Positions 26,795 to 34,876 of a stretch of DNA of 64,000 bases are shown here, one piece after another. The notes under the pieces are model-generated. The model did not search any database. It had not been told where the DNA came from and saw only the letters and a program-made list of their open reading frames with translations. The translations under genes and the position numbers were made by a program. Position 1 is the stretch's first letter, and the number at the start of each line of letters is the position of its first letter. The stretch is from Nostoc favosum CHAB5714. Its GTDB lineage: Bacteria; Cyanobacteriota; Cyanobacteriia; Cyanobacteriales; Nostocaceae. The DNA lies in assembly GCF_020829495.1 (NCBI RefSeq), contig NZ_JAIVFQ010000026.1, forward strand, positions 1 to 64,000. The letters are read 5' to 3'.

Positions 26795-27529
26795 GTGGCA
26801 ACTATTAAATGTAGAAACATCACTTTTGATAATATCCAGGCAATTTTGTTTGACAAAAACGGTACCCTAGAAGATTCAGAAACGTATTTGCGATCGCTCG
26901 CACAAAGAGCAGCAAGGTTGATAGACGCTCAAGTTCCCGGTATTGGGGAACCGCTATTAATGGCATTTGGCATCAATGGCAATCTTCTTGATCCGGCGGG
27001 TTTGATATCGGTAGCGAGTCGCCGTGAAACAGAAGTTGCGGCTGCGGCATATATTGCCGAAACAGGAAGAGGATGGTTTGAGTCCTTAAAAATAGCCCGT
27101 CAAGCTTTGGATGAAGCGGAAAAATACATTGAAAAAACTCCTTCACCCCTGTTTGTAGGTAGCTTAGACTTGTTGAAATACCTACAGAAAGGGGGTTTGA
27201 AACTCGGTATCCTCTCAGCTGCAACAAGCGATGAAGTACATAACTTTGTAGAGAATCACCAATTAAATGATTATATCCAGTTGGAAATGGGAGTAGATGA
27301 GGGGCCAAGTAAACCAGATCCAGTGCTATTTTTGCAAGCTTGCCAAGCTTTGGGAGTCCAACCAGGCGCTACATTGATGGTGGGTGATTCCGTTGGTGAT
27401 ATGCAAATGGCGCGTGATGCTAAAGCCGCAGGTTGTATTGGTATCACTTGGATGGGTAAGTCGGATAACGTCCGAGGTGCGGATGTGGTGATTAATCAAC
27501 TTGATGAAATCCAGATTTTAGAAGATTAG
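26795..27529 (+). CDS. HAD-family phosphatase
   Basis: A 244-residue soluble hydrolase of the haloacid dehalogenase family, phosphoglycolate-phosphatase-like. Motif I is LFDKNGTLEDSE, where the second acidic residue of the usual DxDGT is Asn (DKNGT). Motif II is GILSAATSDE; motif III has Lys in GPSKPDPVLF; motif IV is LMVGDSVGDMQMA. The cap inserted after motif I (about 30-110) is helical. The start is GTG at 26795, directly after a MITE, with no strong ribosome site. The substrate is unknown. Confidence 0.85.
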   Translation: MATIKCRNITFDNIQAILFDKNGTLEDSETYLRSLAQRAARLIDAQVPGIGEPLLMAFGINGNLLDPAGLISVASRRETEVAAAAYIAETGRGWFESLKIARQALDEAEKYIEKTPSPLFVGSLDLLKYLQKGGLKLGILSAATSDEVHNFVENHQLNDYIQLEMGVDEGPSKPDPVLFLQACQALGVQPGATLMVGDSVGDMQMARDAKAAGCIGITWMGKSDNVRGADVVINQLDEIQILED

Positions 27530-27663
27530 ATTAATTTATAGCAGTTTTCAATTGCGTGAAGTAGGGGCGTATATATGTGTGCCCTTGCATATCATAGTAT
27601 TCTGGGTGTGTCAAGTTAAAACTGCTAGGATATTAATTGCTCCTCACAGTTGCTAAACAAGCC

Positions 27664-28278
27664 ATGCAAAACACAGAAACGACGTTACAACTTCGCCTGT
27701 GGACAGTTAAAGAATACCACCGGATGGCTGAGGCTGGGATTTTTGGTGCAGATGAACGAGTAGAACTGCTAGAAGGAAAGATAATTTGGATGATTGCTAA
27801 AGGGACAGCCCATAGATCAGCAGTGGGGAGAACAGATAGATTACTGCAAAATAGTTTAAGGAATCGGGCTTTGATATGTGTTCAAGACCCAGTAAACTTG
27901 AATGAATGGTCTGAACCAGAACCGGATATAGCTGTAGTTAAAGTAGATCCGCTGGACTACGCAGACCACCATCCTACTCCCAAAGAAGTTTATCTGATTA
28001 TTGAAGTAGCAGATAGTAGCCTGAAACTAGACTGCGAAATCAAAGCTAAAGCCTACTCGCAAGCGGGAATTACAGATTATTGGGTGTTAGATGTGGTTAG
28101 TCGTCAATTGCACGTCTTTCGAGAACCAATTCAGGATGGCTATCAAAGTGAAGTAATTTTTGCAGAAAATGCGACTATTTCACCTTTAGAGTTTCCTGAT
28201 TTGAGCATTACGGTTTTGGAAATTTTACCACCTTTGAGAGGATCTGAGGTAAAAGCGATGTCTGAAGACAAGCACTGA
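27664..28278 (+). CDS. Uma2-family (DUF820) endonuclease-like protein
   Basis: A 204-residue protein with a PD-(D/E)XK-like core. LWTVKEYHRMAEAGIFGADERVELLEG is the typical start; EPEPDIAVVK supplies the Asp, and LIIEVADSSLKLDCEIKAKAY the ExK-type acid and lysine, followed by GITDYWVLD. The family is greatly expanded in cyanobacteria and its physiological target is unknown. The ATG at 27664 was preferred to an upstream TTG. A second member of the family is at 42518-43132. Confidence 0.88.
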   Translation: MQNTETTLQLRLWTVKEYHRMAEAGIFGADERVELLEGKIIWMIAKGTAHRSAVGRTDRLLQNSLRNRALICVQDPVNLNEWSEPEPDIAVVKVDPLDYADHHPTPKEVYLIIEVADSSLKLDCEIKAKAYSQAGITDYWVLDVVSRQLHVFREPIQDGYQSEVIFAENATISPLEFPDLSITVLEILPPLRGSEVKAMSEDKH

Positions 28279-28570
28279 TGCTCGTAAATGTTGCGCTAGC
28301 AAAGAACGAGCGTCCATAGGGAGCGTCTGACTCGCTACCCCGCAGTCGCCTGACGCGACTTCACAGCAGTTGCTGCAATGCACTTCCTTGGGAGCTGCCG
28401 AGGGAAACCCTACCAAAAGCGCTGTCTCACCGTTACATATCTACGTACTTTCCCGTAATTATTTGTTAAAATTTACTTGATCTATTCCTTTAGATAGATA
28501 TAAAATATTTCTCAAATGACTTACTATTTCTTTCGAGACTTGTTGTACAGGCAATTCTCAATAGAAAAAT

Positions 28571-28800
28571 TCAGAAGTCAGAATTCAGGAGTCAAAATCA
28601 ATTAGTGGGGGATTGAGACCCACCCATTTGTTTTTGACCACTAAATCTTCTCCTTTGGAGACGCTACGCGAATAATTTAGTCGCCGTCTTAAACCCATTT
28701 ATTCATGCGCTCGTAGACTTGCTACCCCTGCGCTATCCGGCAGTTGTACAGAGTTCGATTCTAAATTCTCAATTTTAACTCCTGAATTCTTGTCTGATAA
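28571..28800. repeat. Inverted-end repeat unit L, copy 1
   Basis: About 230 bp bounded by TCAGAAGTCAGAATTCAGG and the complement-type AACTCCTGAATTCTTGTC. It lies upstream of array gene 1. Related units stand upstream of array genes 3 and 4 (31109-31346 and 32600-32875), with the inner ttagtggggg and aacccatttattcat motifs kept. Positions 28279-28570 contain small dispersed repeats and no gene. Confidence 0.6.
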
Positions 28801-28804
28801 GTGA

Positions 28805-28880
28805 AATACGCTGAGAAATAGTTTCACAGCCAGAAATTGATTTTTTTATCCTATTTCTGTCTGCCTTAGCAGAGCGTATT
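28805..28880 (+). promoter_or_regulatory. Conserved leader hairpin of array gene 1
   Basis: AATACGCT (28805-28812) pairs with AGCGTATT (28873-28880). The right arm is 139 bp before the ATG. The same arms and spacing recur before array genes 2, 3 and 4. Confidence 0.65.
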
Positions 28881-29018
28881 GAACATATTTAATAACGGCT
28901 AAAAGTCCCCAAACCCCAAACAGGCTGCTGGGTGAAATTCCTTCGTGTAGAAGTATCTTAGGAATTTTAAGTTGCAGCTAATGTCCAGAAATTACACGTT
29001 TTTGCGGAGTTGAAAATT

Positions 29019-29654
29019 ATGAAAATTTTAACTGGTCTGATTTCCAGCTTGACACTACTGAGTTTAAATGTTGTCGGTTTATCTCAGGTACAGGCTCAAA
29101 CACCACAAGGATTTACTTTTCAAAAAGTTCCAGTAACTCTTTTCGGAAATGGTTGCCCAGCGGGAACAGCAGAGGGAATTTTGAATGGAGATACTCTTTC
29201 AGTAACATTTTCTGAGTTTGAAGCTAAAGCTTCAGCTCCTAAGGTTGTATCAGCATCCTGCAATCTGCGAATCGGTCTTAATGTACCTTCTGGAGTAAAT
29301 GTTCAGCCGATTAACGTCCAGTATCTTGGCTTTGCAGATGTGCCTGCAAGAGGCAGTGCTAACCTGAACGTTAGAATACTCTTTCAAGGTCAAATAGTTC
29401 CAACTACCAATAATCCAAACGCAACCTTTAACCCTGGCTTTTCAGATGTTTGGAGCAAAAATGTAGGTATTGTATTAGGCACAATAAATGCATGTAAGAA
29501 TCCAGTGAGTTCGATTTTTGGTATCAATACAAATCTGACGGCAAGAGCTACAAATATACCTGCAAATCAAGAAACCCAAATCCGAATTGATACAATCGAC
29601 ACAACAATCGGCCCTGTATTGTTCAAAATCAAGTTTGCTTTTAATCCTTGTTAG
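29019..29654 (+). CDS. Secreted four-cysteine protein, DUF4360-like, array copy 1
   Basis: A 211-residue exported protein. The signal peptide is MKILTGLISSLTLLSLNVVG with cleavage near VQAQ (25-27). The mature part is beta-rich with four cysteines: Cys46 in FGNGCP, Cys81 in SASCNLRIGL, Cys159 in INACKNP and the final residue Cys211 (FNPC). The GxGCP and C-N-L-R motifs resemble DUF4360, a secreted family of unknown function in fungi and bacteria. The ATG at 29019 was chosen over a TTG nine bases upstream because it matches the paralogues and has GCGGAG. Two disulfides are likely. The leader hairpin suggests shared control across the array. Confidence 0.8.
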   Translation: MKILTGLISSLTLLSLNVVGLSQVQAQTPQGFTFQKVPVTLFGNGCPAGTAEGILNGDTLSVTFSEFEAKASAPKVVSASCNLRIGLNVPSGVNVQPINVQYLGFADVPARGSANLNVRILFQGQIVPTTNNPNATFNPGFSDVWSKNVGIVLGTINACKNPVSSIFGINTNLTARATNIPANQETQIRIDTIDTTIGPVLFKIKFAFNPC

Positions 29655-29661
29655 ATTTTTT

Positions 29662-29685
29662 AAATGCATAGTCAGTTTTGCATTT
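29662..29685 (+). terminator. Terminator-like hairpin after array gene 1
   Basis: AAATGCA (29662-29668) pairs with TGCATTT (29679-29685), followed by aatttttc. The same hairpin follows array genes 2, 3 and 4 at the same distance from the stop codon. Confidence 0.6.
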
Positions 29686-29712
29686 AATTTTTCACAACAG
29701 CTGATGCCTCTA

Positions 29713-29859
29713 AGAGGATGTTTTAAAAGTCCCGTAAGGTATAACTTTACCTTTCTGGCTCAGGTCAACTGCGACGAAAAAAATACGATTTCAGCCATGT
29801 ACTGAGATGGTTCGCCGTGATTTATCATGAGAGCAAAATACCCTTTTAAAACATCCTCT
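29713..29859. mobile_element. 147-bp inverted-repeat element inserted behind array gene 1
   Basis: AGAGGATGTTTTAAAAG (29713-29729) and its exact complement (29843-29859) bound the element. The same intergenic position behind array gene 2 has no such insert, so the paralogous flank gives an empty site (gcctctaaag versus ctctcaaaag). No transposase is encoded. It falls in the class of nonautonomous elements. Confidence 0.72.
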
Positions 29860-29974
29860 AAAGTTGCTTGACCAAACTTATCCAAAGATTTCTTTCAATC
29901 GCTCTGAAGAAATCTTTGGCTATCTGTTGTTAAAAATAGTATTGGCAACAAAATGGCAATTCTTAAATAAATGA

Positions 29975-30052
29975 AATACGCTGATAATATAATTTCAGAG
30001 CTAGAAATTGATTATTGTATCCTATTTCTCTCTGCTTTAACCAAAGCGTATT
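29975..30052 (+). promoter_or_regulatory. Conserved leader hairpin of array gene 2
   Basis: AATACGCT (29975-29982) and AGCGTATT (30045-30052); the right arm is 142 bp before the ATG at 30194. The rest of 29655-30193 holds the 147-bp element and a hairpin (aaagatttctt and aagaaatcttt near 29883-29920). Confidence 0.65.
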
Positions 30053-30193
30053 ACAGACAATTAAGAACTGCTATAAGTCCCCAACAGGCTGTTGGATAAA
30101 ATTACTTTGTGTAGAAGGATCTAAGGGAATTTTAAGTTGCAGCTAATTTGTACAGGGTAAAGGAAATTACACGTTTTCGCGGAGTTTAAAAGT

Positions 30194-30829
30194 ATGAAAG
30201 TTTTAACTGGCATTATTTCCAGCTTGACGCTACTGAGTTTGAATGTTGTGGGTTTATCTCAGGTACAGGCTCAAACACAAGAAGGATTTTCGTTTCAAAA
30301 TGTTCCAGTAACTTTTGCGGGAAGTGGTTGCCCAGAGGGAAAAATACAGGGAGTTTTGAATGGAGATACCCTTTCAATAACATTTAGTGAATTTGAAGCG
30401 AAAGCTCCACGTTCTAGGGTTGTATCAGCATCCTGCAATCTGCGGATCGGTCTGAATGTACCTTCTGGATTTAACGTTCAGCCGATTAACGTCAAGTATC
30501 TTGGCTTTGCAGATGTGCCTACAAGAGGCAGTGCTGACCTGAACGTGCAAATACTCTTTCAAGGTCAAATAGTTCCAACTACCGATGATCCAAACCTAAG
30601 GCTTGCGGCTGGCTTCTCAGATGTTTGGAGCAAAGATGTAGGTGTTGTATTAAACCCAATAAATGCATGTAGTAGACCAGTGAGTTCGGTTTTTGGTATC
30701 AATTCAACTCTGACGGCAAGAGGTACAAATATACCTAGAAACCAAGAAACCCAAATCCGAATTGATACAATCGACACAACAATTGGCCCTGTATTGTTCC
30801 AAGTCAAGTTTGAGTTTAATCCTTGTTAG
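30194..30829 (+). CDS. Secreted four-cysteine protein, DUF4360-like, array copy 2
   Basis: A 211-residue paralogue with the signal peptide MKVLTGIISSLTLLSLNVVG and the same four cysteines (SGCP, SCNLR, NAC, FNPC). Most of the central block (NVPSGFNVQPINVKYLGFAD) is shared with copies 1, 3 and 4. The ATG is preceded by GCGGAG. The aggttttttaaatgc terminator-like hairpin follows. Positions 30830-31108 hold that hairpin and no gene. Confidence 0.8.
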   Translation: MKVLTGIISSLTLLSLNVVGLSQVQAQTQEGFSFQNVPVTFAGSGCPEGKIQGVLNGDTLSITFSEFEAKAPRSRVVSASCNLRIGLNVPSGFNVQPINVKYLGFADVPTRGSADLNVQILFQGQIVPTTDDPNLRLAAGFSDVWSKDVGVVLNPINACSRPVSSVFGINSTLTARGTNIPRNQETQIRIDTIDTTIGPVLFQVKFEFNPC

Positions 30830-31108
30830 GTTTTTTAAATGCATAGTTAGTTTTGCATTTAATTTTCCCAAAAGCTGAACTCTCAAAAGCTGCTTTACCA
30901 ACTTATCGAAAGATTTTTTCCAATAGGTTTTGAAGAAATCCTTGACTCTCTGTCTTGATAAATAGTTAGGTCAAGTAAAAGTAGCTGATAAATCTATCAA
31001 AATCACAATTTCCCAAATATACGTCTTTGGATAGGTAAAATATATTTCTCTGTGATTTTGAATTTTTTCAAGGATTATTAGGACGGCAATTCTGAATTGG
31101 AGAATAAT

Positions 31109-31346
31109 TCAGAAGTAAGAATTCAGGAGTCAGAATCAATTTAGTGGGGAATTACACCCACCATTTTATTGTTGAACACTAAATCCTTCGCGTAACCTCT
31201 CCAAAAGAGAAGATTTCGTGCGGGTATTAAACCCATTTATTCATTCTGCTGGGAAACTAGCTACTGCTGCACTATCTGCCAGTTATACAGAATTCAATTC
31301 TGAATTCTAATTCCTCACCCTGACTCCTGAATTATTTTCTGATAAT
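31109..31346. repeat. Inverted-end repeat unit L, copy 2
   Basis: Bounded by TCAGAAGTAAGAATTCAGG and the complement-type CTCCTGAATTATTTTCTG. Same internal motifs as the unit at 28571-28800. Lies upstream of array gene 3. Confidence 0.6.
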
Positions 31347-31349
31347 TGA

Positions 31350-31422
31350 AATACGCTTGTAAATAATTTCCGAGTTTACTTGTTTTATCCTAATTTCTGT
31401 CTCTTTTAACCAGAGCGTATTG
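31350..31422 (+). promoter_or_regulatory. Conserved leader hairpin of array gene 3
   Basis: AATACGCT (31350-31357) and AGCGTATT (31415-31422). The right arm is 266 bp from the ATG; subtracting the 122-bp insertion and its 5-bp duplication leaves 139 bp, as in gene 1. Confidence 0.65.
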
Positions 31423-31439
31423 CAGACAATTAAGAATTA

Positions 31440-31561
31440 CGCTTGATGTGAATTAGAAACACCTCTTATCCCCCAAGGGTTTCTAGATTAGCCCAAAATC
31501 ATTGTTTTGAGGCTACCTACGAAATTACAAAGGTTTCAAGGCTTAATTCACATTAAACGTG
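31440..31561. mobile_element. 122-bp nonautonomous element with 5-bp target duplication
   Basis: Ends ACGCTTGATGTGAATTA and the complement of TAATTCACATTAAACGT match at 15 of 17 bases. GAATT at 31435-31439 is repeated at 31562-31566. The leader of array gene 2 (aagaactgctataag) gives the uninterrupted version. The element separates the leader hairpin from the start codon of array gene 3. Confidence 0.82.
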
Positions 31562-31687
31562 AATTGCTATAAATTCCCAAACCTGGAAAAGGCTACTTGG
31601 GAAAATTCCTGTTTATAAAAGTATCTTAGGAATTTTATATTGCAGCTAATATCCAGAGGAGATTACACATTTTCGCGGAGTTATTAG

Positions 31688-32320
31688 ATGAAAATTTTAA
31701 CTGGTCTGATTTCCAGTTTGACGCTACTGAGTTTAAATGTTGCGGGTTTATCTCAGGTACAGGCTCAAACACCAGGATTTAAGTTTCAAACAGATACAGC
31801 AACTTTTTTCGGAAATGGTTGCCCAAACGGAACAGCACAGCTAGTTTTGAATGGAGATACTGCTTCAGTATCATTTTCTGCCTTTGAAGCTAAAGCTTCA
31901 CCTTCTAAGGTTGTATCAGCATCCTGCAATCTGCGGTTCCCTCTTAATGTACCTTCTGGATTTAACGTTCAGCCGATTAGCGTTAGGTATCTTGGTTTTG
32001 CAGATGTGCCTACAGGAGGCAGTGCTGATCTGAGGGTTGAAATATTATTTCAAGGTGGAAGTGTTGCAACTATCAATAATCCAAACCAAACGTTTCCGGC
32101 TGGCTTTTCAGATACTTGGAGCAAAAATATAGATGTTATAGCAAACACAATAAATGCATGTAGGAACCCAGTGAGTTCGGTTTTTGGGATCAATTCAACT
32201 CTGACAGCAAGAGGTAGAGGTATACCTGCAAATCAAGAAACCCAAATCCGAATTAATACAATCGACACAACAATCGGCCCTGTATTGTTCCAAATAAAGT
32301 TTGCTTTTAATCCTTGTTAG
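31688..32320 (+). CDS. Secreted four-cysteine protein, DUF4360-like, array copy 3
   Basis: A 210-residue paralogue: signal peptide MKILTGLISSLTLLSLNVAG, then FGNGCP, SCNLRFPL, NACRNP and terminal FNPC. The sequence differs from copies 1, 2 and 4 mainly in surface positions (for example QLVLNGDTASVSFSAF). A GCGGAG site stands before the ATG. Its upstream leader is interrupted by the 122-bp element. Confidence 0.8.
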   Translation: MKILTGLISSLTLLSLNVAGLSQVQAQTPGFKFQTDTATFFGNGCPNGTAQLVLNGDTASVSFSAFEAKASPSKVVSASCNLRFPLNVPSGFNVQPISVRYLGFADVPTGGSADLRVEILFQGGSVATINNPNQTFPAGFSDTWSKNIDVIANTINACRNPVSSVFGINSTLTARGRGIPANQETQIRINTIDTTIGPVLFQIKFAFNPC

Positions 32321-32599
32321 GTTTTTTAAATGCATAGTTAGTTTTGTATTTAATTTTTCCCAAAAGCTACTCCCTATAAAGCTGCTTTACCAACTTTTTG
32401 AAAGATTTCTTCCAATCGGTCTGAAGAAGTCTTTGACTCTCTGTCTCGATAAATAGTTAGCTCAAGCCAAAGTAGCTGATAAATCTAACGAAATCAAAAT
32501 TTACAAAATATCTGTCTTTGGATAGGAAAAATATATTTGTCTGTGATGTACAATGTTATCAAAACTTCTCATGAGGGCAGTTCTTAATTAAAGACGAAT

Positions 32600-32875
32600 T
32601 CAGAAGTAAGAATTCAGGAGTCAGAATCAATTAGTGGGGGGTTCAATCCCGCCATTTTATTGCAGAACATTAAATCGAACCCGAGTGCGTTTCCAAAGGA
32701 GAAGATTTAGTGGGGGACTTAAACCCATTTATTCATCCCCTCATAGACTCGCTACCGCTACGCTATCCGCCAGTACTTCTCTACGAGACGCTGCGCGAAC
32801 GGCAGGCTCAGTAACCATCGTACAGAATTCAATTTTGAATTCTAAATGCTGACTCCTGAATTATTTTCTGAGAAG
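32600..32875. repeat. Inverted-end repeat unit L, copy 3
   Basis: Bounded by TCAGAAGTAAGAATTCAGG and the complement-type CTCCTGAATTATTTTCTG. It carries an additional ctctacgagacgctgcgcg dispersed repeat inside (about 32775). Lies upstream of array gene 4. Positions 32321-32599 show the terminator-like hairpin and no gene. Confidence 0.6.
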
Positions 32876-32878
32876 TGA

Positions 32879-32955
32879 AATACGCTGATAAATAATTTCT
32901 GAGTCAGAAATTGATTATTTTATCCTATCTCTGTCTCCCTTTACCACAGCGTATT
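32879..32955 (+). promoter_or_regulatory. Conserved leader hairpin of array gene 4
   Basis: AATACGCT (32879-32886) and AGCGTATT (32948-32955); the right arm is 141 bp before the ATG at 33096. Confidence 0.65.
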
Positions 32956-33095
32956 GCACACATTTTAATGATTGCTAGAAATCCCCAAAACCCAAAGAGG
33001 CTGCCAGGTAAAATTTCTTTGTCTAGAAGTATCTTAGGAGTTTAATATTGCATGTAATATTCATAGGAGATTAAACATTTTCGGGGAGTTACTAG

Positions 33096-33728
33096 ATGAA
33101 AGTTTTAACTGGTATGATTTCCAGTTTGACGCTACTGAGTTTAAATCTTGTGGGTTTATCTCAGGTACAGGCTCAAAGACAAGGATTTGAGCTTCAAGAA
33201 GTTCCAGTAACTCTTTTCGGAAATGGTTGCCCAAACGGAACAGCAAAGGGAATTTTGAATGCAGATAGTCTTTCAATAACATTTTCTGAGTTTGAAGCTA
33301 AAGCTTTACCTCCTAAGGTTGTATCAAAATCCTGCAATCTGCGGATCGGTCTCAATGTACCTTCTGGAGTGAATGTTCAGCCGATTAACCTCAAGTATGT
33401 TGGCTTTGCAGATGTGCCTCAAGCAGGCAGTGCTGACCTGAATGTGAAAATACTTTTTGAAGGTCAAGAACTTCCAACTATCGATGATTCAAACGCAACG
33501 TTTGGGCCTGGCTTTTCAGCTACTTGGAGCAAAGATGTAGGTATTGTATTAGGCACAATAAATGCATGTAAAAATCCAGTAAGTTCGACTTTTGGTATCA
33601 ATTCAACTCTAACCGCAAGAGCTAGAGATATACCTGCAAATCAAGAAACCAAAATCCGAATTAATAAAATCGATACAGAAATCGGCCCTGTATTGTTCCA
33701 AATAAAGTTTGCTTTTAATCCTTGTTAG
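33096..33728 (+). CDS. Secreted four-cysteine protein, DUF4360-like, array copy 4
   Basis: A 210-residue paralogue: signal peptide MKVLTGMISSLTLLSLNLVG, then FGNGCP, KSCNLRIGL, NACKNP and terminal FNPC. It is very similar to copy 1 in the C-terminal half (GIVLGTINACKNPVSS). The start site and leader match copies 1 and 2. The next paralogue begins only 182 bp downstream. Confidence 0.8.
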   Translation: MKVLTGMISSLTLLSLNLVGLSQVQAQRQGFELQEVPVTLFGNGCPNGTAKGILNADSLSITFSEFEAKALPPKVVSKSCNLRIGLNVPSGVNVQPINLKYVGFADVPQAGSADLNVKILFEGQELPTIDDSNATFGPGFSATWSKDVGIVLGTINACKNPVSSTFGINSTLTARARDIPANQETKIRINKIDTEIGPVLFQIKFAFNPC

Positions 33729-33910
33729 CTTTTTTAAATGCATAGTTAGTTTTGCATTTAATTTTTCCCAAAAGCTGATCTCTCAAAAGCTGCTTTACCA
33801 ACTTATCGAAATATTTCTTCCAATCGCTCTGAAGAAATTTTTGACTCTGTGTCTTGAGACATAGTATTGACAACAAACCTGAGAAGCTCTCCTTATTTGA
33901 GATGAAAGAT

Positions 33911-34534
33911 ATGAAAGTTTTAAGTGCTCTTATTTCCAGTTTGACCCTACTGAGTTTAAATGTTGTGGGTTTATCTGACGTACAGGCTCAAACAGTACAG
34001 CCTCAAACACAAGGATTTCAGTTTGAAAGTGTTCCAGTAACTGTTTTCGGAAATGGTTGCCCGTCGGGAAATGCCCAAATAAGTTTGGTAGGAAATACTC
34101 TGTCTGTAGCTTTTCCTCGATTTCAGGCTGTAGCTGTATCTCCTAGAGTGGTATCACAATCTTGCAGTCTCAGAATTGGGCTTAATGTGCCTAGAGGCTA
34201 CAGAGTTCAGCCCATTAACCTCAGGTATTCTGGTTCTACAAATGTGCCTCAGGGGGGCACTGCTGCCCTAAGGGTTAGACCAGTGTTTCAAGGGAGAGTA
34301 ATTCCATCTAGTAATGATCTAAACGCAAACTTCTCGTCTGGCTCTTCAGGTGGATGGCTAAAAGATGTAGCTATTACAGGAGATACAATAGACGCGTGTG
34401 CTAACCCAGTGAATTCGGTTTTCGGCATCAACACAACTTTGATAGCGCGTGCCACAAATGTAGCTGCGGGACAGCGAACTCAAATTGGATTCAATGGGAT
34501 TTATAGAATTAGGTTTAATTTGACTCCTTGTTAG
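33911..34534 (+). CDS. Secreted four-cysteine protein, DUF4360-like, array copy 5 (diverged)
   Basis: A 207-residue, most diverged member: signal peptide MKVLSALISSLTLLSLNVVG, then FGNGCP, QSCSLRIGL, DACANP and a terminal TPC in place of FNPC. Repeats of VQPQTQ extend the region after the signal cleavage. The conserved leader hairpin and repeat unit are absent; it may be read from copy 4. The start at 33911 was chosen to match the paralogues; in-frame ATGs at 33902 and a longer frame from 33854 exist. Confidence 0.75.
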   Translation: MKVLSALISSLTLLSLNVVGLSDVQAQTVQPQTQGFQFESVPVTVFGNGCPSGNAQISLVGNTLSVAFPRFQAVAVSPRVVSQSCSLRIGLNVPRGYRVQPINLRYSGSTNVPQGGTAALRVRPVFQGRVIPSSNDLNANFSSGSSGGWLKDVAITGDTIDACANPVNSVFGINTTLIARATNVAAGQRTQIGFNGIYRIRFNLTPC

Positions 34535-34705
34535 TAGTAGTCTGTCAAGCTAGTTTTGATGGTTTTTAGTAAGGACTTTAGTGCTTAGAAAATAAGGAAT
34601 AAATTCCTTACTACGAACTTGCGTACCCATCAATTTAAACTTGACAGACTAGTAGGGGCAAGACCCATTAAATTAATCCTCACAATAAATGTGTGAAAAG
34701 CCAGC

Positions 34706-34737
34706 GCACCAGCCTCAGTATGATACTGGGCTGGTGC
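34706..34737 (-). terminator. Strong hairpin downstream of cysA
   Basis: GCACCAGCC pairs with GGCTGGTGC and, after a one-base bulge, CAGTA with TACTG. Read on the minus strand it follows cysA and is trailed by ggcttttcac, so it is a likely terminator for cysA. The gap 34535-34876 otherwise shows only a doubtful 58-codon frame (34680-34856, minus). Confidence 0.55.
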
Positions 34738-34876
34738 TTCTGTATATCCTTTCCTTGTGGAACTATCTGATCAGCATCTGCTATTACACAGGCTACTGGG
34801 GGATTTGGCAAATATTCTGGCAATGCTTTTCTGCTACGACCTAAAGCAGCAGGCATAAATACTTACACATTGACAA

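Noticed and set aside
28316..28400. Possible tRNA-like fold
   Set aside because: Short stems exist but no anticodon arm, T-loop consensus or CCA-type acceptor pairing could be built.
34680..34856. 58-codon frame on the minus strand directly after cysA (MPAALGRSRKALPEYL start)
   Set aside because: No ribosome site, no recognised family, and it contains the strong terminator-like hairpin 34706-34737. Kept only as a remote possibility.
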